64,000 nucleotides of DNA from Hymenobacter sp. BT188. Lineage in GTDB: Bacteria; Bacteroidota; Bacteroidia; Cytophagales; Hymenobacteraceae. Made by a program: the position numbers and the translations under genes. Below, one piece after another: positions 52,318-61,564 of this stretch. Position 1 is the stretch's first letter. Each line of letters starts with the position of its first letter. Location: assembly GCF_014333585.1 (NCBI RefSeq), contig NZ_JACSCW010000002.1:558001-622000 (forward strand). The letters are read 5' to 3'. The notes beneath the pieces were generated by a model, which did no database searches, had not been told where the DNA came from, and worked only from the letters and a program-made list of their open reading frames with translations.

Positions 52318-55194
52318 CTAACGCGGCGAACCGGCGCCGCCTGGGCCACCACGCTCCGGACGCTCACCGGCGCCACTTGGGCTGCCAGTGCCGCTGCGCA
52401 GATTGTAAGTGAACATCACCATAAAATAGCGCTGCAAAATATCGGTGCGCGTGTCCTCGATGTAGGCTTCCGTCACGTTGCGCTGAATGCTACGGTTTTG
52501 ACCCAGCATATCGAAAGCGTACAGGCGAATTTCGCCGCGCTGCTTCTCGAATATCTTCTTGCCGATGCTGGCATTCCAAAGCGCATATTGCTGGTTGAAG
52601 CCTTCAGCCAAGCCGCCGTTGTAGCGGTGCGTAAGGTCGGTTTGCAGGGTAAAGCCGTTGCCTACAATCCAGTTGAAGCGAAGCTGGCTATTTTGGGTGA
52701 AATAGTTGGTATTCAGCTGGGTACGGGCCGTGTTGCGGGCTCGGCTGAAGTTGGAGTTAGATGACACCGTAAAGTCCAGCCGCTCGCTGATATTGCTGCT
52801 TACCACCGCACCCAGGCCCAAGGTAGGCGTCTGTGAGTAGTTGATAACGTCGTTGATAAGGCCGGGCGTACGGCTGTAGCCGGCCGTGGCGTTCAGGTTC
52901 AGGTTCGACTTAATAAAGCCCACCGGCATCCCGTAGCTGAGCACGCCGCGGAAGTTGTACTGCTGCCCCAGGTTGATAGGCCGCGTTAATTGTCCCCCGG
53001 CGGGCAGGCGTACCACGCCACCGTTCAATTGTAACTCTGTGTCTTCAGTAGCGATGAAAGTGCTGTTGGTGATGTAGTTATCGGTGAAATTGCCGAGCAG
53101 CAGCGCAAAGAAAGTAGTCGATTTGCCGGGCTGGGCAGCCGAGTAGCGAATGGTAGCAGAATGCTGAGTTTGCTGCTCCAGCGCCGGGTTGCCGGTGGTG
53201 AGCTGTAAGGGGTTGGCATTGTTTACCACTTCCTGTAGCTGGCCAATGGAAGGCGGTGGCGTGCTGGAGCGGTAAAAAAAGCGCAGATTTTTCTCCCGCG
53301 AGAAATTGTAGCGCAGCATGGCGTTGGGCAGGAAATTATAAAACGAGCGGTTCAGGCTTGTCGTCAGCGGAAATTCCTGGTCGCTGCGCAAGTCGGCTTT
53401 TTGACCCGATGCGCCCACCATTACCTGCAAATCTTTGGTTTGGTGGCGGAAGCTGACGCCCAGGCCCTGAGTCAGGTAGGTGTTGGTGAATACGTTGCTC
53501 AGCGCCGGATTTAGCTCGGCGTACTCGCCTGTGTCGTCCACGAAGTCGAAGGTGCGCTTGTCGGAGTCGTTGGGGGTGTAAGCCAGCGTATAGTTGAATT
53601 GCAGCAAGTCCTGTTTGGTTAGCGGCTCGGTGTATTCCAGGCGCGTGCCCAGGTTCCAACCACTCTGATCCAAGGTTGAAAACTGATTGAGCGAATCGGT
53701 TTCAGACCTTGTTAGCAGGTTATTGTCGCCCTGCTTCTGGTTGTAATTGACGGTAGCATTTGCCGACATCGTGCGCCCCGGCTTATTGAAGCGGTGACGA
53801 TACAGCAGGTCGTTATTGGAGTTGAGGCCCGTGAGAGCAGAGCGGTAGTCGCTGAGTACGTTGCTGTTGCTTATATTATCGGCGGCAGTGAAGCCATCGA
53901 GGTTGCTGTTGCCTCGGTTTTGCTGCAACGACAGGCGCGGTCGGAAAAGGATGGAATTGGCCGAGTCGATCTTGTGCTCCAGGCGCAGATTGAAGCGGTG
54001 GTTGATGTTGCGACTTGTCGCCAAGGAGTTTTCAGTATAAGTTTGGTCAACGCCGCCGTCGGCAAGGGCAAATTGACGAAACAGGTTGGTGTTAGCTCTA
54101 TTCTCCGACAAGTTGAAGAAATAGCTACCGGTTACTTGGGTTTTCTTATTCCACACGTCGGAGTAGTTCAAGCCAATGGCGTGGGTAGTGGAGATACCGC
54201 CGCTGGGGCTCACCAAAAAGTCGCCGGCATTGTTGCCCCCACCACCGGGGCCACCGCCGCCCGGACGACCACCGCCCCCGCCGCCGGGGCGCCCGCCGCC
54301 CCGGTTGCCACCACCGCCTCCGGAGCTACTGGCTACACCCAGCAAATCGTCGGTGGCAAAGTTCTGCTCGTTGATATTGTTCGATTGGGCCACAACTGAG
54401 AAGCGCCGGTCACCCTCGAAGGAGTTATAATTGCCGCTCACGCGGTAGCGCTCCGGCCCAGCGCCGGCCACAAAGCGCCCAAACTGCCCAGTTTTAAACT
54501 CCGGCTTGGTCACGATGTTGATGGTTTTCTCGGTGTTGCCGTCGTTGAAGCCCGAAAACTGCGACTGCTCGCTCTGCCGGTCCAGCACCTGGATTTTATC
54601 AATCATTTCGGCCGGAATGTTCTTCAGCACCGCGTCGGGGTCGTCGCCGAAAAAGGGCTTGCCATCCACCAGAATGCGCTGCACATTTTCGCCCTGGGCT
54701 TGCACGCGGCCATCTTGCACGGTTACGCCGGGCATTTTAGTTACGAGGTCTTGGGCGTTGGCATCGGGGTTGGTTTTGAAAGCGCGGGCGTTGAACTCAG
54801 CCGTGTCGCCTTTCTGCACAGCGGCAGCGGCGCGGCCCGTTATCTCCACTTCACCCAGCTTGATTTGATTGGAGCCGAGTAAAATGCCCCCCAGCACAAC
54901 CGGCGAGCCGACTACTGTGACGGGGCGGCGCTGGGTTTGGTAGCTGACGAAGGAAATGGTGAGCAGATACCGCCCCGGCGCTACCTCCGTGAAGGAAAAA
55001 TTGCCCCCGGGATCGGTGGCCACGCCTTGCTTGGCGGAGTCGGGGAGGTGAATGAGCAACACGTTGGCGCCCGGTAGTGCCGATTGGTCGGTGGCATCCA
55101 GCACGCGGCCACTAACGGTTTGTTTTTGGGCGAAAACGTTGGTCGCGGTGAAGGTCAGCCAGAAGCCGAGCAGCAGGCGTAGCGCCTTTCTCAT
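52318..55194 (-). CDS. Outer-membrane beta-barrel receptor with CarboxypepD-like domain
   Basis: 958 residues: signal peptide (VFA|Q), then a CarboxypepD_reg-like domain (~22-110; VSGRVLDATDQSALPGANVLLIHLPD), a plug region (VTKMPGVTVQDGRVQAQGENVQRILVDGKPFFGDDP and NIPAEMIDKIQVLDRQS) and a large barrel (TonB-dependent receptor-like, OMP_b-brl family). A Gly/Pro-rich loop (GGGGGNRGGGRPGGGGGG ...) near residue 300 and a Gly/Pro/Arg tail (GERPERGGPGGAGSPR) are unusual, probably flexible, exposed parts. The ligand is unknown. The ATG at 55194 is clear; the gene is monocistronic with terminators on both sides. Confidence 0.9.
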   Translation of the reverse strand: MRKALRLLLGFWLTFTATNVFAQKQTVSGRVLDATDQSALPGANVLLIHLPDSAKQGVATDPGGNFSFTEVAPGRYLLTISFVSYQTQRRPVTVVGSPVVLGGILLGSNQIKLGEVEITGRAAAAVQKGDTAEFNARAFKTNPDANAQDLVTKMPGVTVQDGRVQAQGENVQRILVDGKPFFGDDPDAVLKNIPAEMIDKIQVLDRQSEQSQFSGFNDGNTEKTINIVTKPEFKTGQFGRFVAGAGPERYRVSGNYNSFEGDRRFSVVAQSNNINEQNFATDDLLGVASSSGGGGGNRGGGRPGGGGGGRPGGGGPGGGGNNAGDFLVSPSGGISTTHAIGLNYSDVWNKKTQVTGSYFFNLSENRANTNLFRQFALADGGVDQTYTENSLATSRNINHRFNLRLEHKIDSANSILFRPRLSLQQNRGNSNLDGFTAADNISNSNVLSDYRSALTGLNSNNDLLYRHRFNKPGRTMSANATVNYNQKQGDNNLLTRSETDSLNQFSTLDQSGWNLGTRLEYTEPLTKQDLLQFNYTLAYTPNDSDKRTFDFVDDTGEYAELNPALSNVFTNTYLTQGLGVSFRHQTKDLQVMVGASGQKADLRSDQEFPLTTSLNRSFYNFLPNAMLRYNFSREKNLRFFYRSSTPPPSIGQLQEVVNNANPLQLTTGNPALEQQTQHSATIRYSAAQPGKSTTFFALLLGNFTDNYITNSTFIATEDTELQLNGGVVRLPAGGQLTRPINLGQQYNFRGVLSYGMPVGFIKSNLNLNATAGYSRTPGLINDVINYSQTPTLGLGAVVSSNISERLDFTVSSNSNFSRARNTARTQLNTNYFTQNSQLRFNWIVGNGFTLQTDLTHRYNGGLAEGFNQQYALWNASIGKKIFEKQRGEIRLYAFDMLGQNRSIQRNVTEAYIEDTRTDILQRYFMVMFTYNLRSGTGSPSGAGERPERGGPGGAGSPR

Positions 55195-55309
55195 AATCGA
55201 TAGATCAGGGGTAATGCGGGCGTAGACGCCTAGGAAGGAGGAAGGTTTAATCAGAAATTAAAATGGCTATCATTTTTCCCGCCAGGCTAGACGCATATTC
55301 GTTGGTTGA

Positions 55310-55356
55310 TTTCATAAAAAAAGCCCCAATGGTTGTTGGGGGGCTTTTTTTGAAAT
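55310..55356. terminator. Imperfect GCCCCCCAG-family terminator
   Basis: TTTCATAAAAAAAGCCCCAAT / TTGGGGGGCTTTTTTTGAAAT; outer bases also pair. Read on the minus strand it follows the O-methyltransferase gene. Confidence 0.8.
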
Positions 55357-55417
55357 TCAAAAAGAGATAAAAAAAATCTGTTGAAAGCCATTCAGCTAAC
55401 AAGACCAATCATTGAGG

Positions 55418-56062
55418 TCAGATTTTGCGAAGCAGCAGCAGCCCGTCGCGGAGGGGCAAAAACACGTTTTCTACCCGTGGATCAGCCTGTATCTTATCGT
55501 TGAAGGCCCGAACGGCGTGGGTGTCTTTATCGGCGGGCTTTACGGAGTAGGAGGGCAGGACTTTGTCGCCCCAAAGCACGTTGTCGATGAGCAAAAAGCC
55601 CCCCACGCGCACTTGGTCAATGACCAGCTCGAAGTAGGCGTTGTTGTTGATTTTGTCGGCGTCGATGAACACCAGATCCCAGATTTCAGTGAGCGTAGGC
55701 AGCACGGCGCGAGCGTCACCGATGTGCAGGTGAATGCGCTCAGTTAGGTTGGCGGCGGCCACGTATCGACGGATGCGGGTTTCCAGCTCGGGGTTTTGCT
55801 CAATAGTGTGCAACTCGCCGTCCGGCGCGAGGCCTTCAGCCAGACAAAGCGCCGAATAACCCGTGAACGTCCCAATTTCGAGGATGCGGCGGGGCCGAAC
55901 CATGTGGCTGATCATGCTCAGCAGCCGGCCCTGCAAATGGCCCGACAGCATACGGGGCGCCAGCACCTGCACGTGGGTTTCGCGGTTGAGGCGGCGCAGT
56001 ACCTCCGATTCGGGCGTGGTGTGGGCTTCGGCGTACTGGTGGCGTTCGTCGTCGGGGGTCAC
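55418..56062 (-). CDS. SAM-dependent O-methyltransferase (class I, COMT-like)
   Basis: 214 residues, close to the ~220 of the caffeoyl-CoA/catechol O-methyltransferase-like family. SAM motif I is RRILEIGTFTGYSALCLAEGL; metal-binding and catalytic residues are in VFIDADKINNNAYFELVIDQVRVGGFLLIDNVLWGDKV. These enzymes methylate hydroxyls with Mg2+; bacterial members mostly have unknown substrates. It starts with GTG, and this GTG overlaps the stop (GTGA) of the upstream DUF4184-like gene, so translation is probably coupled. It ends at a terminator. Confidence 0.9.
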   Translation of the reverse strand: MTPDDERHQYAEAHTTPESEVLRRLNRETHVQVLAPRMLSGHLQGRLLSMISHMVRPRRILEIGTFTGYSALCLAEGLAPDGELHTIEQNPELETRIRRYVAAANLTERIHLHIGDARAVLPTLTEIWDLVFIDADKINNNAYFELVIDQVRVGGFLLIDNVLWGDKVLPSYSVKPADKDTHAVRAFNDKIQADPRVENVFLPLRDGLLLLRKI

Positions 56063-56865
56063 AGTTGGGGCTGCTTTTGGGCGATATCGTGGGCAATATT
56101 TCGCTTCAGGGCGCGAGCAGCGCGGGCTTGCTCAGAAGGCTGAAAATACCGCCGCATCAATGTCGAGGTAATGAGCATGGATAAGCTAATGGCGCTAATG
56201 CCCGTCACAATTAAGTAAGTGAGCAAGCTGCGCGAATATGTATCGTGGATAAGCATAAAGGAAAGCCAAAACGTAGCCGTTAGCGCGCCGGTGAACGTCC
56301 AGAATAAGCGCTGAATTTTGCTGGTAGCTTTTACCAAACGCGGTTGCACAGGCAGTTTCCAAACAAACAAGGCGATAGCCACCAAGCCAATTACAGAGGA
56401 AACGTATTGCAGCCACCGATAAAGCGTAAGTGGCCCTACGCGCAGATTCAGGAAATCAATACCTACCGTAATAGGGCTATTGTTGTGCGTAAAGGCATCC
56501 CAGAAAATATGCGACAGGCTACCTACCAAAATGCCCAGGATAAGCCGCCCGCTCCAAAGGTTCCGGAGGGGCCAGGGCTCCTCAGATAGCTGCCCCAGCC
56601 GCGCCCGCAAAAACAAGGGCAGACTGCGGACTAAAGGGCGTTTTACTACACCATGAAACAGGGCCGCAATCAGTAAGCCCAAAGGCAAATCGAACCAGAA
56701 GAGTCCTGCCCACGTGTGGCCATAAGAACCATAGGGTTTTAGACGCAGAAAGTACTCAAAGTCGGGAGCCATAGTGCCTAGTACCAAGCCCGTTATCGAC
56801 AGCCACCGACGGGTTCGAAAAAGCAGAGGCAATACTATAGCCGGATGTGAAAGGGTAAAGGGCAT
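56059..56865 (-). CDS. DUF4184-family membrane protein
   Basis: 268 residues from ATG 56865 (MPFTLSHPAIVLPL). Family features are the N-terminal FTLSHPA motif, GTMAPDFEYFLRL, and DLPLGLLIAALFH, with about six membrane helices. The H and D pairs (SHPA, APDFEY, HIFWDAFTH) recall metal-dependent membrane hydrolases of the YdjM/YbcI type, but the activity is unproven. The stop overlaps the GTG of the O-methyltransferase by 4 nt, so these two form one transcript. Confidence 0.85.
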   Translation of the reverse strand: MPFTLSHPAIVLPLLFRTRRWLSITGLVLGTMAPDFEYFLRLKPYGSYGHTWAGLFWFDLPLGLLIAALFHGVVKRPLVRSLPLFLRARLGQLSEEPWPLRNLWSGRLILGILVGSLSHIFWDAFTHNNSPITVGIDFLNLRVGPLTLYRWLQYVSSVIGLVAIALFVWKLPVQPRLVKATSKIQRLFWTFTGALTATFWLSFMLIHDTYSRSLLTYLIVTGISAISLSMLITSTLMRRYFQPSEQARAARALKRNIAHDIAQKQPQL

Positions 56866-56911
56866 TCTGAAAAGATTAGTATCTAAAGAGAAGCACAACC
56901 AGATAGCGTAC

Positions 56912-57400
56912 TTAAATAGTGCCTAATGAGTTGGGGATAACGGGGTTTGATGGCAGCCTCTCCAGCTTAAATCGCCAGATGCTGAAACCTGATTTTCCCA
57001 TTTCCTGCCAGTGCGCCGTGATGCGGTACAGTCCATCGTACCGGTAGAAAAAAAGCCCCCCAGCGTTTTGAACGCGGCGTACCACGCGCACGGGCTGACC
57101 AGTAGATTGGCTGCGCGCTAGCTCTAAGTTGGCGCCAGTCAGAGTTTGATCGGCTACCTGTTTGCCAGAAGTGCTGCTGCGCCCGCCCTGGCCCGTGTAG
57201 AGGATGACGTGGCCCAAGTCCACGTCATCCTCGTATCCTTCGGCTAATACAATTGATTCGGCGCCCAAGCCGCTCCGCGCTCCAATGCCAGCCCGCGTAG
57301 GGCGGTGCACCCCGGAAGCACTCAGCTCCAGCCGATTCAGGAACTCGTAGCCTTCCTGAAAACCGGCAACGGCTCCAAAAGTGGCAGGCTGCTTGGCCAT
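56912..57400 (-). CDS. Stand-alone SRA/YDG domain protein
   Basis: 162 residues that match the SRA (YDG) domain nearly from end to end: FGAVAGFQEGYEFLNRLELSASGVHRPTRAGIGA, SIVLAEGYEDDVDLGHVILYTGQGG, GKQVADQTLTGANLELARSQ, GQPVRVVRR, YRYDGLYRI and SGFSIWRFKLERL. This fold flips out modified cytosine (5mC, 5hmC) or hemimethylated sites. Bacterial SRA proteins usually carry an HNH or other nuclease domain that makes them modification-dependent restriction enzymes; none is present here, and the next ORF is unrelated. It lies 9 nt after the stop of the M16 peptidase gene on the same strand, so it is probably in that operon. Confidence 0.88.
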   Translation of the reverse strand: MAKQPATFGAVAGFQEGYEFLNRLELSASGVHRPTRAGIGARSGLGAESIVLAEGYEDDVDLGHVILYTGQGGRSSTSGKQVADQTLTGANLELARSQSTGQPVRVVRRVQNAGGLFFYRYDGLYRITAHWQEMGKSGFSIWRFKLERLPSNPVIPNSLGTI

Positions 57401-57409
57401 CGTGGCGCT

Positions 57410-58642
57410 CTACTCGGGCATGTACTGCAGCACGCTCAGATTGTCTTCGCGCAGCACGTCGTTAGCCAGCTCACTCAGCTCGGAAGCGGTAATAGCGCGG
57501 ATGCGGTCGAAAATCTCGGTGAGCGGCTCCACGCGGCCAATGTCAAGGGTGCTTTTGCCGAGGAGCTGCATCAGGCCGCTGTTGCTTTCCTCCGACATGG
57601 CCAACTGGCCCATTAGCTGCTCTTTGGCCGTGTGCAGTTGCAAGGAGCCTAAGGGCTTTTCGCGCAGAATTTTTAGCTCCTTTTGCACTAACGCTAACGT
57701 GCGCTTCACCTGCTTTTTCTCCGTGCCGAAATAAATACCGAACAACCCCGTATCGGTGTAGGGCGAATACGTAGCGTCGATGGTGTACACCAAACCATAT
57801 TTTTCGCGCACACCTAAGTTCAGGCGAGAGTTCATGCCAGGGCCGCCGAGAATGTTGGTCAGCATGAAAAACGGAATGCGGCGCGGATCTTCAATCGCAT
57901 ACGCCGGGCCTCCAATCAGGCAGTGGGCCTGCGTGATAGGCTTGCGCTCCAATTGCTCTACCCGCTGATAAGAGGAGAAAGGCGTACGCGGCCGTGGACC
58001 TAAGCGGACAGGCAGCGGCGCCAAGTATTTCTCGGCCAAGCGCTTCACTTCCGTAAACGGTAGATTGCTCACGGAGCTAAATACGAGCCGATCGGTGCGG
58101 ATATTATCAGTCAGGAACTGGCGGAAATCCTGCTGCTGAAAGCCCGAAACGCTCTGGCGAGTACCCAGAATGTTGTGGCCCAAGGCGTGATTTCCAAAAA
58201 TAACGGCGTCGAAGTCGTCGATGATGGCGTCCTCGGGAGCGTCGTGGTACATAGCCATTTCCTCCAGAATTACGCCGCGCTCCTTCTCAATCTCACGCTC
58301 CGGGAACACGGAGTGAAAGGTGAGATCGGTGAGCAGCTCGAAGGCGCGCTCGAAGTGCGTGCTGAGCAGAGAGGCGTAAAAGCAGATTTTCTCTTTCGTG
58401 GTGTACGCGTTCAATTCGCCCCCCACGGTTTCGAGGCGGTTGAGAATATGGAAGGAGCGACGCTTTTCGGTGCCTTTAAAGGCCATATGCTCCCAGAAGT
58501 GAGCCAGGCCTAATTGATGCAAGTCCTCATCGCGCGAGCCAATATCGAGCAGGAAGCCGCAATGCGCGATTTTGGTGTGCAGTACTTGTTTGTGCAGCAC
58601 GCGGATGCCATTAGGCAACTCGTGCAAATCGTAATCGGCCAT
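57410..58642 (-). CDS. M16 family zinc peptidase
   Basis: 410 residues, the size of single-chain M16B (PqqL/YmxG-like) peptidases. The inverted zinc motif H48-F-W-E51-H52 (GLAHFWEHMAFKGT) is intact. The C-terminal R/Y region (LGVREKYGLVYTIDATYSPYTDTGLFGIYFG) matches the second M16 domain. M16B enzymes work as dimers on peptides, in the cytoplasm or the periplasm; no signal peptide is seen, so cytoplasmic. The ATG at 58642 gives MADYDLHELPNGIRVL, a typical start. It is followed directly by the SRA gene. Confidence 0.92.
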   Translation of the reverse strand: MADYDLHELPNGIRVLHKQVLHTKIAHCGFLLDIGSRDEDLHQLGLAHFWEHMAFKGTEKRRSFHILNRLETVGGELNAYTTKEKICFYASLLSTHFERAFELLTDLTFHSVFPEREIEKERGVILEEMAMYHDAPEDAIIDDFDAVIFGNHALGHNILGTRQSVSGFQQQDFRQFLTDNIRTDRLVFSSVSNLPFTEVKRLAEKYLAPLPVRLGPRPRTPFSSYQRVEQLERKPITQAHCLIGGPAYAIEDPRRIPFFMLTNILGGPGMNSRLNLGVREKYGLVYTIDATYSPYTDTGLFGIYFGTEKKQVKRTLALVQKELKILREKPLGSLQLHTAKEQLMGQLAMSEESNSGLMQLLGKSTLDIGRVEPLTEIFDRIRAITASELSELANDVLREDNLSVLQYMPE

Positions 58643-58820
58643 TTAATACGGGCTTGGAGTCTTGATAACAGCAGAAGGCAAAATGGGTAAACGCACCCAC
58701 AATTTTGCCCCCCGACTAGTAATAACCAGCTTCGGGCTTGACTGGTTTCCTTCTATTTTCTGGAAGGTGGGGAAGGGCACAAAGGTACAAAAAAGCCCCC
58801 CGCAACGAAGTTTGTTTGCC

Positions 58821-59861
58821 TTAGTGCTGGGCGGCGGCCCACGCCTCAGCCTCGGTCAGTGCCTCGATGAGCTGCTGGGTTTGGATACCGCGGGCGCAGT
58901 AGAAATGGCCCAGGGGGCATTTTTTGTAGCCATGCAAGCCGCAAGGCTGACAATCCAACTCTTCTTCTATCTGCACTACCCGCGAAAACGGACTTAGGGG
59001 CCCAAAGCCAAAAAACGGTACCGTGGAGCAGAAGACAGCACATGTCGGCGCGCCCATTGCGGAGCACAGGTGCAAAGGCGCTGAGTCGTTCACGTAATTA
59101 AGGACTGCTCCGCGCATCAACGCCGCCGACGCCAGCAAGGGGAGCTGACCCGCCAAGTTCACGACGCCTGCCCGCCCGCTTTCTTGGCGCAGGCGCTCAC
59201 ATACGGCGCTGTCGGGGGGCGCACCCAACAGGTACACACTATAATGAGGCGGTAACGCGCGAAGCAGCTTTAGCCATTGCTCCTCCGGAAACTGCTTCGT
59301 AAACCACACCGACGTGGGCGCAATGCAGACATAAGGCCCACGACTTACATAGGAAGCCACAATAGCCTCATCGGCGGGGGTGGGGAAAAGGCGGGGAGGT
59401 GTAAGCGGTGCCTCCGACTCAGGATAGAGCAGGTGCAGATTGCGCGTTACCTCATGAATGCCCTGGCCCATGAGGTGGGGCGTAACCTGTGTAAAGGCAA
59501 ACGAAAGCGGGTTTTTGTCGAAGCCAATGCGCTTGGGAGCACCCGAAAAGGCGGTAAGAAAGCCCGTGGAGGCAAAGCGCTGCAACGTGATAACCCGTTC
59601 GTAGTCGCCGGCCCGGATGGTGCGCAGCAAGCGCCATAGGTCGCGGTACTTATGGTTTTTCTTGTCCCAGATCAGCACATCGCGCACATGCGGGTGCTGC
59701 TCTATCAGTGCCTCGTTGCCTTTGCGGACCAAAAAATCGACGGGCGTATTCGGTTCCGTCTGACGCAGGCGTTCCAGCAAGGCCGTAGCCAGAATAACGT
59801 CGCCAATAAAAGCGGTTTGAATAAGCAGAATGGCGCGGCGCGGGTGCGACTTGGGCGGCAT
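58821..59861 (-). CDS. Glycosyltransferase family 9 (heptosyltransferase-like)
   Basis: 346 residues from ATG 59861 (MPPKSHPRRAILLIQTAFIGDVILATALLE, the usual GT9 start); an upstream in-frame codon would add 15 atypical residues. The acceptor-side Asp is in TAFIGDVIL, and the nucleotide-sugar site is in YVCIAPTSVWFTKQFPEEQWLKLL and NYVNDSAPLHLCSAMGAPTCAVF. A C-terminal Cys cluster (LDCQPCGLHGYKKCPLGHFYCARGI) is seen in many GT9 proteins. It should add heptose or a similar sugar to the LPS core at the inner membrane. It lies in the same direction as the M16 gene, ~180 nt upstream of it. Confidence 0.9.
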   Translation of the reverse strand: MPPKSHPRRAILLIQTAFIGDVILATALLERLRQTEPNTPVDFLVRKGNEALIEQHPHVRDVLIWDKKNHKYRDLWRLLRTIRAGDYERVITLQRFASTGFLTAFSGAPKRIGFDKNPLSFAFTQVTPHLMGQGIHEVTRNLHLLYPESEAPLTPPRLFPTPADEAIVASYVSRGPYVCIAPTSVWFTKQFPEEQWLKLLRALPPHYSVYLLGAPPDSAVCERLRQESGRAGVVNLAGQLPLLASAALMRGAVLNYVNDSAPLHLCSAMGAPTCAVFCSTVPFFGFGPLSPFSRVVQIEEELDCQPCGLHGYKKCPLGHFYCARGIQTQQLIEALTEAEAWAAAQH

Positions 59862-60274
59862 TAGAAACGGGAAGGAGCGGACAGAGCGGGGGGCGAAAAT
59901 ACCCAAGCTACCATAGGATACAAGCTTATGGCAAGCCTAGTAAGTCCATATTTTTGATTTTAACGCAATAACACCAAATAGCCTGCCTAAAGTGCAGCCC
60001 ACGAGCCAGAATGTATGCAACTGCTGATTTACCACATTCATCGAACTACAGCTGCAGGGGAAAACGCTTGTGTAAGATTGGTTTCTGGACAAAAAAGCCC
60101 CCCAGTTCTCTAGAAATCGAGGCAGAATCAGCCGTATCCCGAATTAGCTGGTCGCAGCCGTTTGCGTAAGCGCCTTGTGCGATAAAAGCGGAAGTATGCG
60201 GGCTTGTGCTCATTCTCCTAACTTGCAACCGCACCCCGGTGCGTTTTATCTTCTTCCCAAACCTAGCCCGTTCT
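59862..60274. other. Intergenic region between GT9 and aminopeptidase genes
   Basis: About 410 bases between divergent genes. One orphan half of the common terminator lies near 60088-60101 (AAAAAAGCCCCCCAG). A few frames of ~60 codons have no recognisable features. The promoters of both flanking genes must lie here; no clear TAnnTTTG box is seen. Confidence 0.45.
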
Positions 60275-61564
60275 ATGCGTTACGGACCTCTCGATCCCCA
60301 GCTTTTCATTGAAAATCGCCGCAATTTCATTCAGCAGCTGCTTCCGGCTTCGTTAGCCATTTTCCACGCCAACGACACCATGCCCACCAATGCGGACGGC
60401 ACGATGGCGTTTCGGCAGAATAATGACCTGTTCTACCTTTCCGGCGTCGATCAGGAGGAGAGCATCCTGCTTCTGTTTCCTGATGCCAAGCTGCCCCAGT
60501 ACCGCGAAATCCTGTTTTTGAAGGAAACCAGTGAGCATATTCTCATCTGGGAAGGCTATAAGCTGACGAAAGATGAAGCCCGCGCCAACTCCGGTGTTCG
60601 GACTATTCTGTGGCTCGATAGCTTTCAGCAGGTATTACATGCTCTGATGAATGAGGCAGAGAATGTGTACCTCAATACCAATGAGCACATCCGGGCGGTA
60701 GTAGAGGTCGAAACCCGGGATGCACGTTTTGTTAAGGAGATAAAGGCAAAGTATCCGCTGCACCAGTACCGTCGGGCTGCGCCCTTGCTGCACCATTTGC
60801 GGGCAATCAAGAGTCAGGAGGAAATCCGGCTGATGCGGGAGGCGGTCAATATTACAGAGAAGGCGTTTCGTCGTTTGCTAGGCTTTGTGAAGCCGGGCGT
60901 GTGGGAATACGAGATTGAGGCCGAGATTCTGCACGAGTTTGTGCGCAACCGCTCGCGCGGCCCAGCCTACGGTAGCATTATCGCCTCGGGTGCCAGCGCC
61001 TGCATTCTGCACTACGTGAGCAACGACCGTCAGTGCCAGGATGGCGACGTGCTGCTGCTCGATTTTGGGGCCGAATTTGGTAACTACGCCGCCGACCTTT
61101 CGCGCAGCATTCCCGTGAATGGAAAGTTCACCAAGCGCCAGCGCGATGTGTACGAGGCCGTGCTGTCCGTCATGAAGTTTGCTACTTCGCACCTTGTGGC
61201 CGGCAATAATATAGAGGACTACCACGCGGCCGTGGGCAAGCATATGGAGCAAGAACTGATTAAGCTGGACTTGCTCAACGAAGCTGATGTTCGCAACCAG
61301 GATCCGGCCGCGCCGCTCTATAAAAAATACTTCATGCACGGTACCTCGCATTACCTGGGCCTCGATGTACATGATGTGGGGGGCAAATACCGCACGTTTG
61401 AGCCGGGCATGGTATACACCTGCGAGCCGGGTATCTATATCCGGGAGGAGGGACTAGGTATCCGGCTGGAGAACGATATTCTAATTACCCGCAGTCAGCC
61501 CGAGGACTTGATGGCCTCTATCCCGCTGGAAATCGCCGACATCGAGCGCCTCATGAGGGAGTAG
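60275..61564 (+). CDS. Xaa-Pro aminopeptidase (M24B, aminopeptidase P)
   Basis: 429 residues from ATG 60275 (MRYGPLDPQLFIENRRNF); an earlier in-frame codon adds an unlikely leader. The N-terminal domain has FRQNNDLFYLSGVDQEESILLLFPDA. The pita-bread domain carries the two-metal ligands: DFGAEFGNYAADLSRS (two Asp), HYLGLDVHDVGG (His), CEPGIYI (Glu) and GIRLENDILIT (Glu). It releases an N-terminal residue before proline from peptides in the cytoplasm. It is monocistronic, with a terminator after it. Confidence 0.93.
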   Translation: MRYGPLDPQLFIENRRNFIQQLLPASLAIFHANDTMPTNADGTMAFRQNNDLFYLSGVDQEESILLLFPDAKLPQYREILFLKETSEHILIWEGYKLTKDEARANSGVRTILWLDSFQQVLHALMNEAENVYLNTNEHIRAVVEVETRDARFVKEIKAKYPLHQYRRAAPLLHHLRAIKSQEEIRLMREAVNITEKAFRRLLGFVKPGVWEYEIEAEILHEFVRNRSRGPAYGSIIASGASACILHYVSNDRQCQDGDVLLLDFGAEFGNYAADLSRSIPVNGKFTKRQRDVYEAVLSVMKFATSHLVAGNNIEDYHAAVGKHMEQELIKLDLLNEADVRNQDPAAPLYKKYFMHGTSHYLGLDVHDVGGKYRTFEPGMVYTCEPGIYIREEGLGIRLENDILITRSQPEDLMASIPLEIADIERLMRE

